Below are positions 1 through 6,160 of a DNA stretch of 6,313 bases, one piece after another. The position numbers and the translations under genes are program-made. This DNA is from an uncultured Collinsella sp. Its GTDB lineage: Bacteria > Actinomycetota > Coriobacteriia > Coriobacteriales > Coriobacteriaceae. The stretch is taken from positions 1-6,313 of the forward strand of contig USLT01000043.1 in NCBI GenBank assembly GCA_900555585.1, in the 5' to 3' direction. Under the pieces are notes generated by a model. It searched no databases and had not been told where the DNA came from. It was given only the letters and a program-made list of their open reading frames with translations. Each line of letters starts with the position of its first letter. Position 1 is the stretch's first letter.

Positions 1-1257
1 GCCGTTCGCGACATTGTCGAGCGCAATCGATACGAGGGCGTCCGCGAACGCTCGGGCGGGCACCCCGTATACGTTGGCCTCCCAGCCTAGCTGTTCAAGA
101 TCGAGTCGCGCCGCCACGGCGTCGCTCTCGTCGATGAGCTCGAACCCGCGGGGGAGCCAGGTCGAGAGCGTGGCCGCGAGCTTCTCCTCGAGCTGTTTGT
201 CGTAGAAGAGCGCGCCGGTGAAGCTGGTGCAGGCTGCGGCGAGGCGGGGCGGAAGGGAGTCCATCTCGCGGTACTCGCAGAATCCCTTGAGGCGGATGTT
301 GGGGAACACCATCGACAGCAGGTGGGCTAGCTCGCCCCGCGTCAACTTGCGCTCCGCCATGATCTCGCGGGTGCGCGCGTCTCCCGTCGCGGTCGTCACA
401 TGGCGCTCGTCGGTGAACAGGATCGGCTTCACGCCCGTAGTCCAGAGCGCGTAGTCGAGGAACCCGAGGCCGTCCAACGAGCTGGGAACGATACCGCAGC
501 GATCGACGTCGACGTGCCGCCAGATGATCGAGCGCGCCATGCCGGGCGTGGGCGCGCCGCGGAAGCGCGGGGCGTTGTCGAAGAGGAAGGCGAAGAGGGG
601 ACCGAGGAGCGTGCCCATGCGGTAGATGCGCGCCATGTCGGCCTCGTCCTCGTAGTCGAGCGAGACCTGCGTCGAGGCGGAGCAGCGCATCATATCGCGC
701 GCGTGGCGGCCGTGGCGCGATAGGTAGGCGTCCATGTCGCGATAGCGCTCCTTGGGGATGAGCTCGAGTTCCGTCGGGTCGCTGACGTAGGGGTTGTAGC
801 CAACCGCCTGCAGCGATGCGTCGCTGCCGATGGCGTCGAGCGCCCGGCGGACGTCCGCGTCGAACGCCTCGACGGCCATGTGCAGGCGGCGCACGCTCTT
901 GGATGGCCCGACCGCGACCTCGAGCTGGGACGCGGGCTCGAGGGAGACGGTGACGCGCACGGGCTCGCCCTCGACCATGACCCGGTAATCGAAGCCGAAG
1001 AGGATGCCGTCGATGAAGACGCGCTCGTCGGCAGCGTGCATGGTGGCGAGCTGCTCGAGAAGCGCCGCCAGGCCTTGCTCGCCCGAATAGGATACGGTCC
1101 GCCCGTCGGGAGTGGCCAGGATCCGCTCGAGCTCGTAGCCGATAAGCTTGTCTTCGGGTTGCTTGGGGGCGCCGGCGATCAGGTCGATCATGGCGTCGAG
1201 GTTCGACTGGAACGTCTCCGCGAAAACGGGGCAGCCCCCGTTGCGATTGTTGGTCAT
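1..1257 (-). CDS. Glutamate-cysteine ligase (GCS2) family protein, 3' end cut by window edge
   Basis: The frame is open for 419 codons from ATG at 1257 and leaves the window without a stop. The family joins the gamma-carboxyl of glutamate to cysteine using ATP, giving gamma-glutamylcysteine in the cytosol. Seen: an N-terminal acidic motif GYELER (about 40-45, candidate metal/ATP ligands); the core block ARDMMRCSASTQVSLD (about 186-201) followed by EADMARIYR; LFDNAPRFRG (about 225-234); RSIIW then DVDRCG (about 242-255); FPNIRLKGFCEYRE (about 318-331). These resemble the plant/proteobacterial GCS2 pattern of MM-R-T-VQVNLD, EADM-RK-R, FANSP, S-IW-D-D--R and FPE-RLK---E-R. Family members are usually around 400-460 residues, so little may be missing, but a fused C-terminal domain cannot be excluded. 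AAGGAG five bases before ATG supports the start. EgtA (ergothioneine pathway) or another carboxylate-amine ligase is the alternative. No partner gene such as glutathione synthetase is visible. Confidence 0.85.
   Translation of the reverse strand, partial: MTNNRNGGCPVFAETFQSNLDAMIDLIAGAPKQPEDKLIGYELERILATPDGRTVSYSGEQGLAALLEQLATMHAADERVFIDGILFGFDYRVMVEGEPVRVTVSLEPASQLEVAVGPSKSVRRLHMAVEAFDADVRRALDAIGSDASLQAVGYNPYVSDPTELELIPKERYRDMDAYLSRHGRHARDMMRCSASTQVSLDYEDEADMARIYRMGTLLGPLFAFLFDNAPRFRGAPTPGMARSIIWRHVDVDRCGIVPSSLDGLGFLDYALWTTGVKPILFTDERHVTTATGDARTREIMAERKLTRGELAHLLSMVFPNIRLKGFCEYREMDSLPPRLAAACTSFTGALFYDKQLEEKLAATLSTWLPRGFELIDESDAVAARLDLEQLGWEANVYGVPARAFADALVSIALDNVANG
1225..1242. repeat. Perfect 7-bp inverted repeat inside the start of the ligase gene
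   Basis: On the plus strand AACGGGG, four bases, then CCCCGTT. It covers about codons 6-11 of the ligase gene. In the ligase mRNA it would fold into a 7-bp stem with a GCUG loop, ending in four U residues (two of them in the stem). It could be a weak attenuator or translation-modulating hairpin, or only the coding sequence for GGCPV. The role is inferred; the symmetry is seen. Confidence 0.4.
1237..1248 (+). repeat. 12-bp direct repeat CCCGTTGCGATT, copy 1
   Basis: An exact 12-base match to 1308-1319. This copy lies in codons 4-7 of the ligase gene, and its first six bases form the right arm of the inverted repeat at 1225-1242. Confidence 0.45.
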
Positions 1258-1262
1258 GGTTG

Positions 1263-1268
1263 CTCCTT
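1263..1268 (-). promoter_or_regulatory. Ribosome binding site of the ligase gene
   Basis: On the minus strand AAGGAG is followed by five bases and then ATG at 1257. It fixes the start of the ligase gene and argues against longer readings through the intergenic region. Confidence 0.8.
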
Positions 1269-1302
1269 GCGGTGGATGCCGTGCTGCTAGGTTTGTACCC
1301 CG

Positions 1303-1313
1303 AACGGCCCGTT
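1303..1313. repeat. Operator-like palindrome AACGG-C-CCGTT
   Basis: A perfect 5+5 inverted repeat with a one-base centre in the divergent intergenic region, 46 bases upstream of the ligase start codon. Its right arm is shared with the second copy of the 12-bp direct repeat. The position would suit a repressor or activator site for the ligase gene, but no regulator is encoded nearby and a chance origin in GC-rich DNA is possible. Confidence 0.3.
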
Positions 1314-1319
1314 GCGATT
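1308..1319 (+). repeat. 12-bp direct repeat CCCGTTGCGATT, copy 2
   Basis: An exact match to 1237-1248, with start points 71 bases apart. It lies in the leader of the ligase gene on the opposite side of the ribosome binding site from copy 1, and overlaps the palindrome at 1303-1313. Confidence 0.45.
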
Positions 1320-1430
1320 CTGGCCTGCCGAGCGCCGGCATCGTTCCAGCCCGCTTTGGGAGATGATGCGATGATGCTTTGAATATCTGATGCGGGGGCA
1401 TCCGCGCGGGCCCGATGGCCCTTGGGAACG

Positions 1431-1436
1431 TACAAT
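1431..1436 (+). promoter_or_regulatory. Possible -10 box for the membrane-protein gene
   Basis: TACAAT matches the sigma-70 consensus at five of six bases and lies 49 bases before the start codon at 1486. No convincing TTGACA-like -35 box is present 16-18 bases upstream, where the sequence is G/C-rich. The call rests on one hexamer and the position between divergent genes. Confidence 0.3.
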
Positions 1437-1474
1437 AGGGTGCTTCGGCACCTCGCGTGCCATCGACCACGCAC

Positions 1475-1480
1475 GAGGGG
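1475..1480 (+). promoter_or_regulatory. Ribosome binding site that decides the start at 1486
   Basis: GAGGGG lies five bases before ATG at 1486. An in-frame ATG at 1390 would add 32 residues but has no purine-rich site ahead of it. The added residues look like translated leader, so 1486 is preferred. Confidence 0.7.
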
Positions 1481-1485
1481 CCCAT

Positions 1486-2673
1486 ATGAGCGAACCCAAC
1501 CATAGCGACGGCGTCTCGCCGTCGACCCGTTCCCATGCCGCCGCGGGAGACGATCGCAAGAGCGCCCTGCGCGGAGCGGCCCTGATCGGCCTCGCGCTGG
1601 CGTGCTTCGTGATCTACCTATTCGTCACCGGGCAGGTCGCGCAGTTCCTGGGCGCGATGCGCAGCGTATCGCTTCCGTGGTTGGCGGTCGCATGCCTGTG
1701 CATGCTGCTCTATCTCGTGTTCGGCGTCGCCGCGTACGCCATCGCCGTGTGGCTCGACCCGGATTCCCCTGTCGGCGTCCGCGACCTCATATCGGTCGAG
1801 GCGAGCGGTATCTTCTTCGGCAACCTCACGCCCATGATGATGGGGTCGACCCCCGCCCAGATCTACCGGCTGACCAAGGCCGGCCAAAACGTCGGCGAGG
1901 CGGGCGCGACGCAGTTCACCCGCTTCATCGTGTACCAGTTCGGGCTCGTCGTCTGGGGCGCCGCGCTGCTTGCGGCGCGGCTGCCGTTCTTTCTCGAGCG
2001 CTACAGCGACATCGGGGCGCTGGCCGTGCTGATCTTGTTCAGCTTCGGCGGCCACACGCTGATATTGCTTTCCATCTTCGCGATCGCCCTCATGCCGGGG
2101 CCCGTGTCCCGCATCGCGCATCGGGGCCTGTCGATACTCGAGCGCATCGGCGTCGCGGCGGATAAGGCGGGGGCCTGGCGGTCCTTCGTCGACGGCGAGG
2201 TCTATTCGTTCTCGGAGAAGTTCAAGCTGAGCGCGGGGCACTTCAGCTCGATGGCGCTCACCGTCGTCATAACCATGCTCCAGCTCGCCTTCTTCTACCT
2301 GGTCCCGTATTTCATCATGCTCGCGTTCGGGCGCGGCGGCGTGGATTTTCTATCCGTCATGGCGGCCTCGGCGTTCGTCCAGCTCCTCTCCTCCGCGGTG
2401 CCGCTCCCCGGCGGCACGGGCGGAGCCGAGGGCGGCTTCGCGCTGTTCCTGGGGCAATTCTTCGGCGGGACCGCGACGGCGGGCTACCTCCTTTGGCGCC
2501 TCATCACCTTCATCGCGCCGACGATCCTGGCGGCACCGCTGCTCGGTCTCAAGAGCGCCCGCAACGAGAGCATCCATGCGCGCTGGGAGCGCGTGCGAGG
2601 CCGTTTCGGCCAAAGGGGCGCCGGCCTCCTTGCGGGCGGTCCCGAGGACGCTGGGCGCGGGGACAGCTGGTAA
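1486..2673 (+). CDS. Flippase-like integral membrane protein, LPG-synthase transmembrane (UPF0104) family
   Basis: The product has 395 residues. After a polar N-terminus (1-26) come hydrophobic segments near 28-48, 64-90, 147-166, 175-203, 257-281, 286-303 and 330-355, then a basic cytoplasmic-looking tail. Two family signatures are visible: NLTPMMMGSTPAQIYRL (113-129), matching the TP-G-GG-P-R pattern, and PLPGGTGGAEGGF (306-318), matching the PTPGG-GG-E pattern. Known members include the transmembrane part of MprF, which flips aminoacylated phospholipids, and stand-alone proteins proposed to move lipids or lipid-linked sugars. No C-terminal aminoacyl-transferase domain is present, so this protein cannot make lysyl-PG itself. 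It is transcribed away from the ligase gene and towards the ABC cluster. Its substrate is unknown. Confidence 0.85.
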   Translation: MSEPNHSDGVSPSTRSHAAAGDDRKSALRGAALIGLALACFVIYLFVTGQVAQFLGAMRSVSLPWLAVACLCMLLYLVFGVAAYAIAVWLDPDSPVGVRDLISVEASGIFFGNLTPMMMGSTPAQIYRLTKAGQNVGEAGATQFTRFIVYQFGLVVWGAALLAARLPFFLERYSDIGALAVLILFSFGGHTLILLSIFAIALMPGPVSRIAHRGLSILERIGVAADKAGAWRSFVDGEVYSFSEKFKLSAGHFSSMALTVVITMLQLAFFYLVPYFIMLAFGRGGVDFLSVMAASAFVQLLSSAVPLPGGTGGAEGGFALFLGQFFGGTATAGYLLWRLITFIAPTILAAPLLGLKSARNESIHARWERVRGRFGQRGAGLLAGGPEDAGRGDSW

Positions 2674-2692
2674 GGAGGGGCGGCGCCCCTTC
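2674..2692. terminator. Candidate hairpin between convergent genes
   Basis: AGGGGC, a three-base loop and GCCCCT form a perfect 6-bp stem (2676-2690), extended by one G-T wobble and one G-C pair to 2674-2692. It begins directly after the TAA at 2671-2673 and lies 27 bases beyond the stop of the convergent permease gene. No U-rich tract follows on either strand, so it is a weak intrinsic terminator at best. The position between two convergent stops is the main support. Confidence 0.35.
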
Positions 2693-2719
2693 ACGCGCGA
2701 ATCTTGCAGATGCCGGGTC

Positions 2720-3958
2720 CTACTGGTAGCGAAGGCACTCGACCGGATCGAGCCGCGCGGCGCGTCGCGCGGGATAGAAGCCGAAGAGCACGCCGATAGC
2801 GAGCGAGATGCCCACGGCGAGGGCTACGGTGGCGAGCGAGAAAGCGGGGGAGAGCGCCACGCTTCCGCCGTTGGTCGAAAGCGATTGCAGCACGCCCATA
2901 TTGGTGACGACGATCGCGATGCCCCAGGCGATGAGGTAGCCCAGAACGGTTCCGATGATGCCTCCAAGGATGCAGATGGCGATCGACTCCATGAGGAACT
3001 GCCGCGTGATGTCCCGGCCGCGAGCGCCCAGCGCCCGGCGGACGCCGATCTCGCGGATGCGCTCGGTCACGTTGGTCAGCATCATGTTCATGATGCCGAT
3101 ACCGCCGACGAGCAGGGATATGCCCGCCACGGAGCCGGTGATGAGCTGGAACGCGGTGGTGAAGGTCTGCAGCGCGTCGATCTGCGCCTTCATGCTGTGG
3201 ACCCAGATATAGTTCTCGACCTCGTCCTCGGGCACGCGCTGGGCCTTCGCGAGGGCGGCCTTGATCTCCTCCATCGCCGCGTCGACGTCGGTGCCTTCGC
3301 GCACGAAGGCCACGGCCATGTCGTAGGAGTTGTCCGGCAGCCAGGAGAGCCCGCGGGCCACGGTCTTGGAGGGCATGAAGAGGTTCATGTAGTTATCGTT
3401 GCCCATGCCGCCGCTCGCGGCGTCTGCCACGCCGATGATGGTGTAGCTGGCGTTGTTGAGCTTCACCTGCTTGCCGACGACGTCGGCGTCGGGGTTGCCG
3501 AAGTAGGTCTTGATGCCGCCGCGCTCGATGATGGCGACGCGGGCGCCGCTCGCCTCCTCCTGGGCGTTGAACAGGCGACCCTCCACCAGCTTGACCTGAC
3601 CCGTCATCTCGAAGAGACGGGTCGATCCGCCGGTGACCGAGACGCTGATGTCGCGATCCTCGACCTTGGTGTTGGCGAAGCCGGACACGGTGCCCTCGAC
3701 GTACTCGAGCGACCCCGCGAGCTTCTCGAGTTTGGCGATATCGGATCCCTTGAGCGGGGTGGACGTCGTGATCTGGACCATGCGGGCGGCGTTGAGGCCG
3801 AGTCCGCTCAGCAGCGTCTGCTGGACGCCGCCGATCAGCGAGGTCATGGCTATGACGGCGGCGATGCCGATGACGATGCCGAGCACCGTGAGGAGCGTGC
3901 GGCCGCGGTTGGCCTCGAGGGCGCGCAGCGCCTCGCGAAGCAGGTCGCGCATGCTCAT
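2720..3958 (-). CDS. MacB-type ABC transporter permease (FtsX family)
   Basis: The product has 412 residues, normal for a stand-alone MacB-like permease. Seen: an amphipathic N-terminus; TM1 about 21-43 (TLLTVLGIVIGIAAVIAM); a large extracytoplasmic MacB-PCD domain about 44-270; the FtsX domain with TM2 about 271-294; the conserved cytoplasmic stretch NVTERIREIGVRRALGA (296-312), which contacts the ATPase; TM3 about 321-351 and TM4 about 372-396; and the terminal YPARRAARLDP (395-405) typical of MacB. In this class ATP binding by the partner closes the dimer and moves the external domain, expelling substrate from the outer face. Its ATG overlaps the TGA of the ATPase gene (ATGA), and GGGAGGG lies five bases upstream. 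A second ATG two codons later is possible but further from that site. It is the last gene of the cluster. Confidence 0.93.
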   Translation of the reverse strand: MSMRDLLREALRALEANRGRTLLTVLGIVIGIAAVIAMTSLIGGVQQTLLSGLGLNAARMVQITTSTPLKGSDIAKLEKLAGSLEYVEGTVSGFANTKVEDRDISVSVTGGSTRLFEMTGQVKLVEGRLFNAQEEASGARVAIIERGGIKTYFGNPDADVVGKQVKLNNASYTIIGVADAASGGMGNDNYMNLFMPSKTVARGLSWLPDNSYDMAVAFVREGTDVDAAMEEIKAALAKAQRVPEDEVENYIWVHSMKAQIDALQTFTTAFQLITGSVAGISLLVGGIGIMNMMLTNVTERIREIGVRRALGARGRDITRQFLMESIAICILGGIIGTVLGYLIAWGIAIVVTNMGVLQSLSTNGGSVALSPAFSLATVALAVGISLAIGVLFGFYPARRAARLDPVECLRYQ

Positions 3959-4668
3959 AGCGTCCCTCCCTTCATGACGGGGGCGCTGGCGGCCTCGCGG
4001 TAGAGGCGCCCGTCGCGGATGGTGACGCGGCGGTCGGCCTCGGCGGCGACGCCCGCGTCGTGGGTGATCAACACGATGGTCTTTCCCTGGCGCTTCAGCG
4101 CATGGAAGGTGTCGAGCACCATGCGGCCGGTGACCGAGTCGAGGTTGCCCGTGGGTTCGTCGGCCAGGATGATGGCGGGGTCGTTCACAAGGGCGCGCGC
4201 GATGGCGACGCGCTGCATCTGCCCGCCCGACAGCTCGTTGGTCCTGTGGTCGTAATGGTCGACGGGGAGCCCCGTGGCCCGCAGCGCGTGCACGGCACGT
4301 CGCTCGCGGTCGGCCCGCGGCGCATCGGTGTAGGCGAGCGGGAGCATCACGTTGTCCAGCACGCTCATGCGGGGCAGCAGGTTGAAGCTCTGGAAGACGA
4401 AGCCGATCCTCGTCGCGCGGATCTCCGCCAGCTCGTCGTCATCGAGCTGCGAGAGGTCGAGTCCCTCGAGCAGGTACGTGCCGGAGGTCGGCGTGTCGAG
4501 GCATCCCAGGATGTTCATGAGGGTCGATTTACCCGAGCCCGAGGGGCCGACGATGGCCAGGAACTCGCCGGGCATGACCGAGAGCGAGATGTCGTGCAGG
4601 ATGTGGGCGAGTCCCGCCTCGGTCTCGAATATGCGGTGGATGTGACGGATGTCGATGACGGGTCTCAT
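3955..4668 (-). CDS. MacB/LolD-type ABC transporter ATP-binding protein
   Basis: The 237-residue protein is the usual length for a stand-alone nucleotide-binding subunit. All catalytic motifs are intact: Walker A GPSGSGKST (41-49), Q-loop Gln93 in FQSFNLLPR, signature LSGGQ (146-150), Walker B IILADE (166-171) with catalytic Glu171, the D-loop around NLD (175-177), and switch His203 in ITHD. The FQSFNLLP and EPTGNLDS wording is typical of the MacB/LolD/FtsE group that drives FtsX-fold permeases. It would act at the inner face of the membrane as a dimer, coupling ATP hydrolysis to the permease encoded next. Its ATG shares one base with the TAA of the adaptor gene (TAATG), with GAGG seven bases upstream, so translation is probably coupled to that of the adaptor. 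Confidence 0.95.
   Translation of the reverse strand: MRPVIDIRHIHRIFETEAGLAHILHDISLSVMPGEFLAIVGPSGSGKSTLMNILGCLDTPTSGTYLLEGLDLSQLDDDELAEIRATRIGFVFQSFNLLPRMSVLDNVMLPLAYTDAPRADRERRAVHALRATGLPVDHYDHRTNELSGGQMQRVAIARALVNDPAIILADEPTGNLDSVTGRMVLDTFHALKRQGKTIVLITHDAGVAAEADRRVTIRDGRLYREAASAPVMKGGTL
3964..3970 (-). promoter_or_regulatory. Ribosome binding site of the MacB-type permease gene, inside the ATPase gene
   Basis: GGGAGGG on the minus strand lies within the last codons of the ATPase gene, five bases before ATG at 3958. It supports the 3958 start over the ATG at 3952 and lets the permease initiate by itself as well as by termination-reinitiation at the ATGA overlap. Confidence 0.7.
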
Positions 4669-6086
4669 TACCTGACCTCGATCTGCGTATCGGCGCCCAT
4701 ATCGCCGCCCCCGATATCCGCGCCGGAGATGACGAGGGTCTCGTCCCCGGTGAGCGGCGAGCCCACCATGTCTCCGTTGGATTCGGGCGATGCGTCCTGG
4801 GGACGTCCCACGACGGCGAAGTCGTCGTTTTGGGCGACGACCGAAACGTCGATGCGCTCGTGCTCGCCCGTCTCGGGGTCGCGCTCGACGACGACGTAGT
4901 AGTTCTCGCCGTCGTCGCTCATGAGCGCGATGGACGGCACCATGACGACGTCATCCAGCCTCTCGGTAGTGATGTCGACGCTGGCGGTCATGCCGGGCTT
5001 GAGGCGGGGGTCGGGCTGCTCGATCAGGACGTTCACGGCGAACTGCACGGCCGCTCCGGGATCGTAGAAGGCGCCGGCGCCCTCGCTGCTCGCCGTGGAC
5101 GCGATGTTGACGACCTTGCCGGTGAGCGAGAGGCCCTCGAACGCAGGGAAGGTCACCGTCGCCTGCTGGTCGATGGCGACCTTCGCGATGTCCTCCTCGC
5201 CGACCTGGATGGTCACCTTCATCTTCGAGAGGTCCGCGATCTGCATGAGGGGCTGGCCGTTCTCCGCGGCGGCGGTCACGGGCGCGCCGACCTTGGCGTT
5301 CATCGCGATCACGTTACCGGGGCAGGGGGCGGTCACCGTGCGCGCGGATGCGGCCTGGACCGCTGCATCGTAGGCAGCCTGCGCGCCCTCGAGGGCGAAC
5401 GCGGCCTCATCGATCGCCTCCTGGGAGACCTCCACCGTCTGCTGGCCCGTCTCCGGATCCGCGACCGTCTCGCCGCGCTTGGCGGCCGCAAGGGCGGCCT
5501 TGGCGGTCTTCAGGGCGCGCTCCGCCTCCTTGACCGCGCGGTCGAGCTCGTCGTTCTTGATGGTCATGAGCACGTCGCCCTTGTTGACGGCTTGGCCCGC
5601 GGCCACCTTGACCTCTGCGATGGCGCCGCCCGTCTCGGGCGCGATGACCGTGCTCGCAAGCGGCTCGAGCGTGCCGGACGCGTTGATGGTGGTCGTGTAG
5701 TCCCCGCGAATGGCGAAGTCGGTCACGACGCCGCCGCCCTCCTCCGCCTTGGGGGCGAGGGCGTTCACGGCGATGGCTCCCAGCGCTGCGACCGCGACGA
5801 TGATGCCTACGGCGATGCCGCGGCGCACCAGCTTCTTCTTGCGGCGCTCCGCCCTGCGGGCCTTGAGCGCGGCGTAGGCCTCGGCGTCGGATCCCTCGAG
5901 CGCGCCCTCGCCGGGCTCGCCGTTCCCATCGGGGCCGATAACGGGCGGGAGGACCTGCGTCGCCCCCGGCTCGAGCTTCGGGATCATGGGTACGTCGTCG
6001 CGCCGGGGTACGGCGGCCCCGGCGGCGTTGGCCGGTCCCAGGTCCGTTCCCGGGGCCGTCTTGTCGGGTCGGTCGTTGTCGTTCAT
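4668..6086 (-). CDS. HlyD/MacA-type periplasmic-adaptor-like subunit (membrane fusion protein)
   Basis: The product has 472 residues. Seen in order: a Pro/Gly/acidic, probably disordered cytoplasmic tail (1-76); a strongly basic stretch RRAERRKKKLVRR (77-89); one transmembrane anchor about 90-111; the first lipoyl half about 130-177 (ETGGAIAEVKVAAGQAVNKG); a short Ala/Lys/Glu coiled-coil hairpin about 178-246 with a polar tip at 205-220; the second lipoyl half about 248-285; a beta-barrel about 288-375 ending in LKPGMTASVDI; and a membrane-proximal domain to about 425, followed by a Gly/Asp-rich tail. Such adaptors pair with MacB-type permeases and help channel or gate substrate. The short hairpin suits a Gram-positive envelope without TolC. 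GGAG six bases before ATG at 6086 supports the start; ATG at codon 34 has no such site. At 472 residues it is somewhat longer than many MacA-like proteins, because of both tails. Confidence 0.9.
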   Translation of the reverse strand: MNDNDRPDKTAPGTDLGPANAAGAAVPRRDDVPMIPKLEPGATQVLPPVIGPDGNGEPGEGALEGSDAEAYAALKARRAERRKKKLVRRGIAVGIIVAVAALGAIAVNALAPKAEEGGGVVTDFAIRGDYTTTINASGTLEPLASTVIAPETGGAIAEVKVAAGQAVNKGDVLMTIKNDELDRAVKEAERALKTAKAALAAAKRGETVADPETGQQTVEVSQEAIDEAAFALEGAQAAYDAAVQAASARTVTAPCPGNVIAMNAKVGAPVTAAAENGQPLMQIADLSKMKVTIQVGEEDIAKVAIDQQATVTFPAFEGLSLTGKVVNIASTASSEGAGAFYDPGAAVQFAVNVLIEQPDPRLKPGMTASVDITTERLDDVVMVPSIALMSDDGENYYVVVERDPETGEHERIDVSVVAQNDDFAVVGRPQDASPESNGDMVGSPLTGDETLVISGADIGGGDMGADTQIEVR

Positions 6087-6092
6087 GGTCTG

Positions 6093-6096
6093 CTCC
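6093..6096 (-). promoter_or_regulatory. Ribosome binding site of the adaptor gene
   Basis: GGAG on the minus strand lies six bases before the ATG at 6086. The 57-base gap to the upstream permease gene shows no convincing promoter, so the adaptor may be read from the transcript of that gene or from a promoter not recognised here. Confidence 0.6.
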
Positions 6097-6131
6097 GTAA
6101 TCTCTTGGGGCGGTTGCTGCTATATCTCCGG

Positions 6132-6160
6132 GGGAGGGGATCGCTAGATCGAATCCTCCC
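6132..6160 (-). other. Imperfect hairpin spanning the stop codon of the upstream permease gene
   Basis: On the minus strand GGGAGG (6160-6155) can pair with CCTCCC (6137-6132), enclosing a second stem GATC/GATC with loop TAGC that contains the TAG stop. A 4-by-1 internal loop separates the two stems. No U-tract follows, so it may be a processing or weak termination signal between two transcription units, or have no function. Confidence 0.25.

Noticed and set aside
1362..1377. Tandem GATGATGC repeat, two copies
   Set aside because: Two copies of an 8-mer are too few to support a repeat element or regulatory array; probably chance or slippage.
95..1474. Long minus-strand open frame of 459 codons
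   Set aside because: Its product is almost entirely Arg, Ala, Pro and His in low-complexity runs and matches no family. It is a frame-shifted shadow of the ligase gene, whose frame carries the conserved GCS2 motifs and a good ribosome binding site.
1390..1485. N-terminal extension of the membrane protein from an upstream ATG
   Set aside because: There is no ribosome binding site before 1390, the extension covers the likely -10 box, and a good site lies just before the ATG at 1486.
2576..4003. Plus-strand open frame of 475 codons
   Set aside because: It runs antisense to the MacB-type permease and is rich in His, Asp, Glu and Gly with no domain pattern, as expected opposite a GC-rich gene.
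4060..4899. Plus-strand open frame of 279 codons
   Set aside because: It is antisense to the ATPase and the end of the adaptor, with biased composition and no recognisable motif.
6119..6124. TATAGC on the minus strand as a -10 box for the adaptor gene
   Set aside because: Only four of six bases match and no -35 box is present at the right distance.
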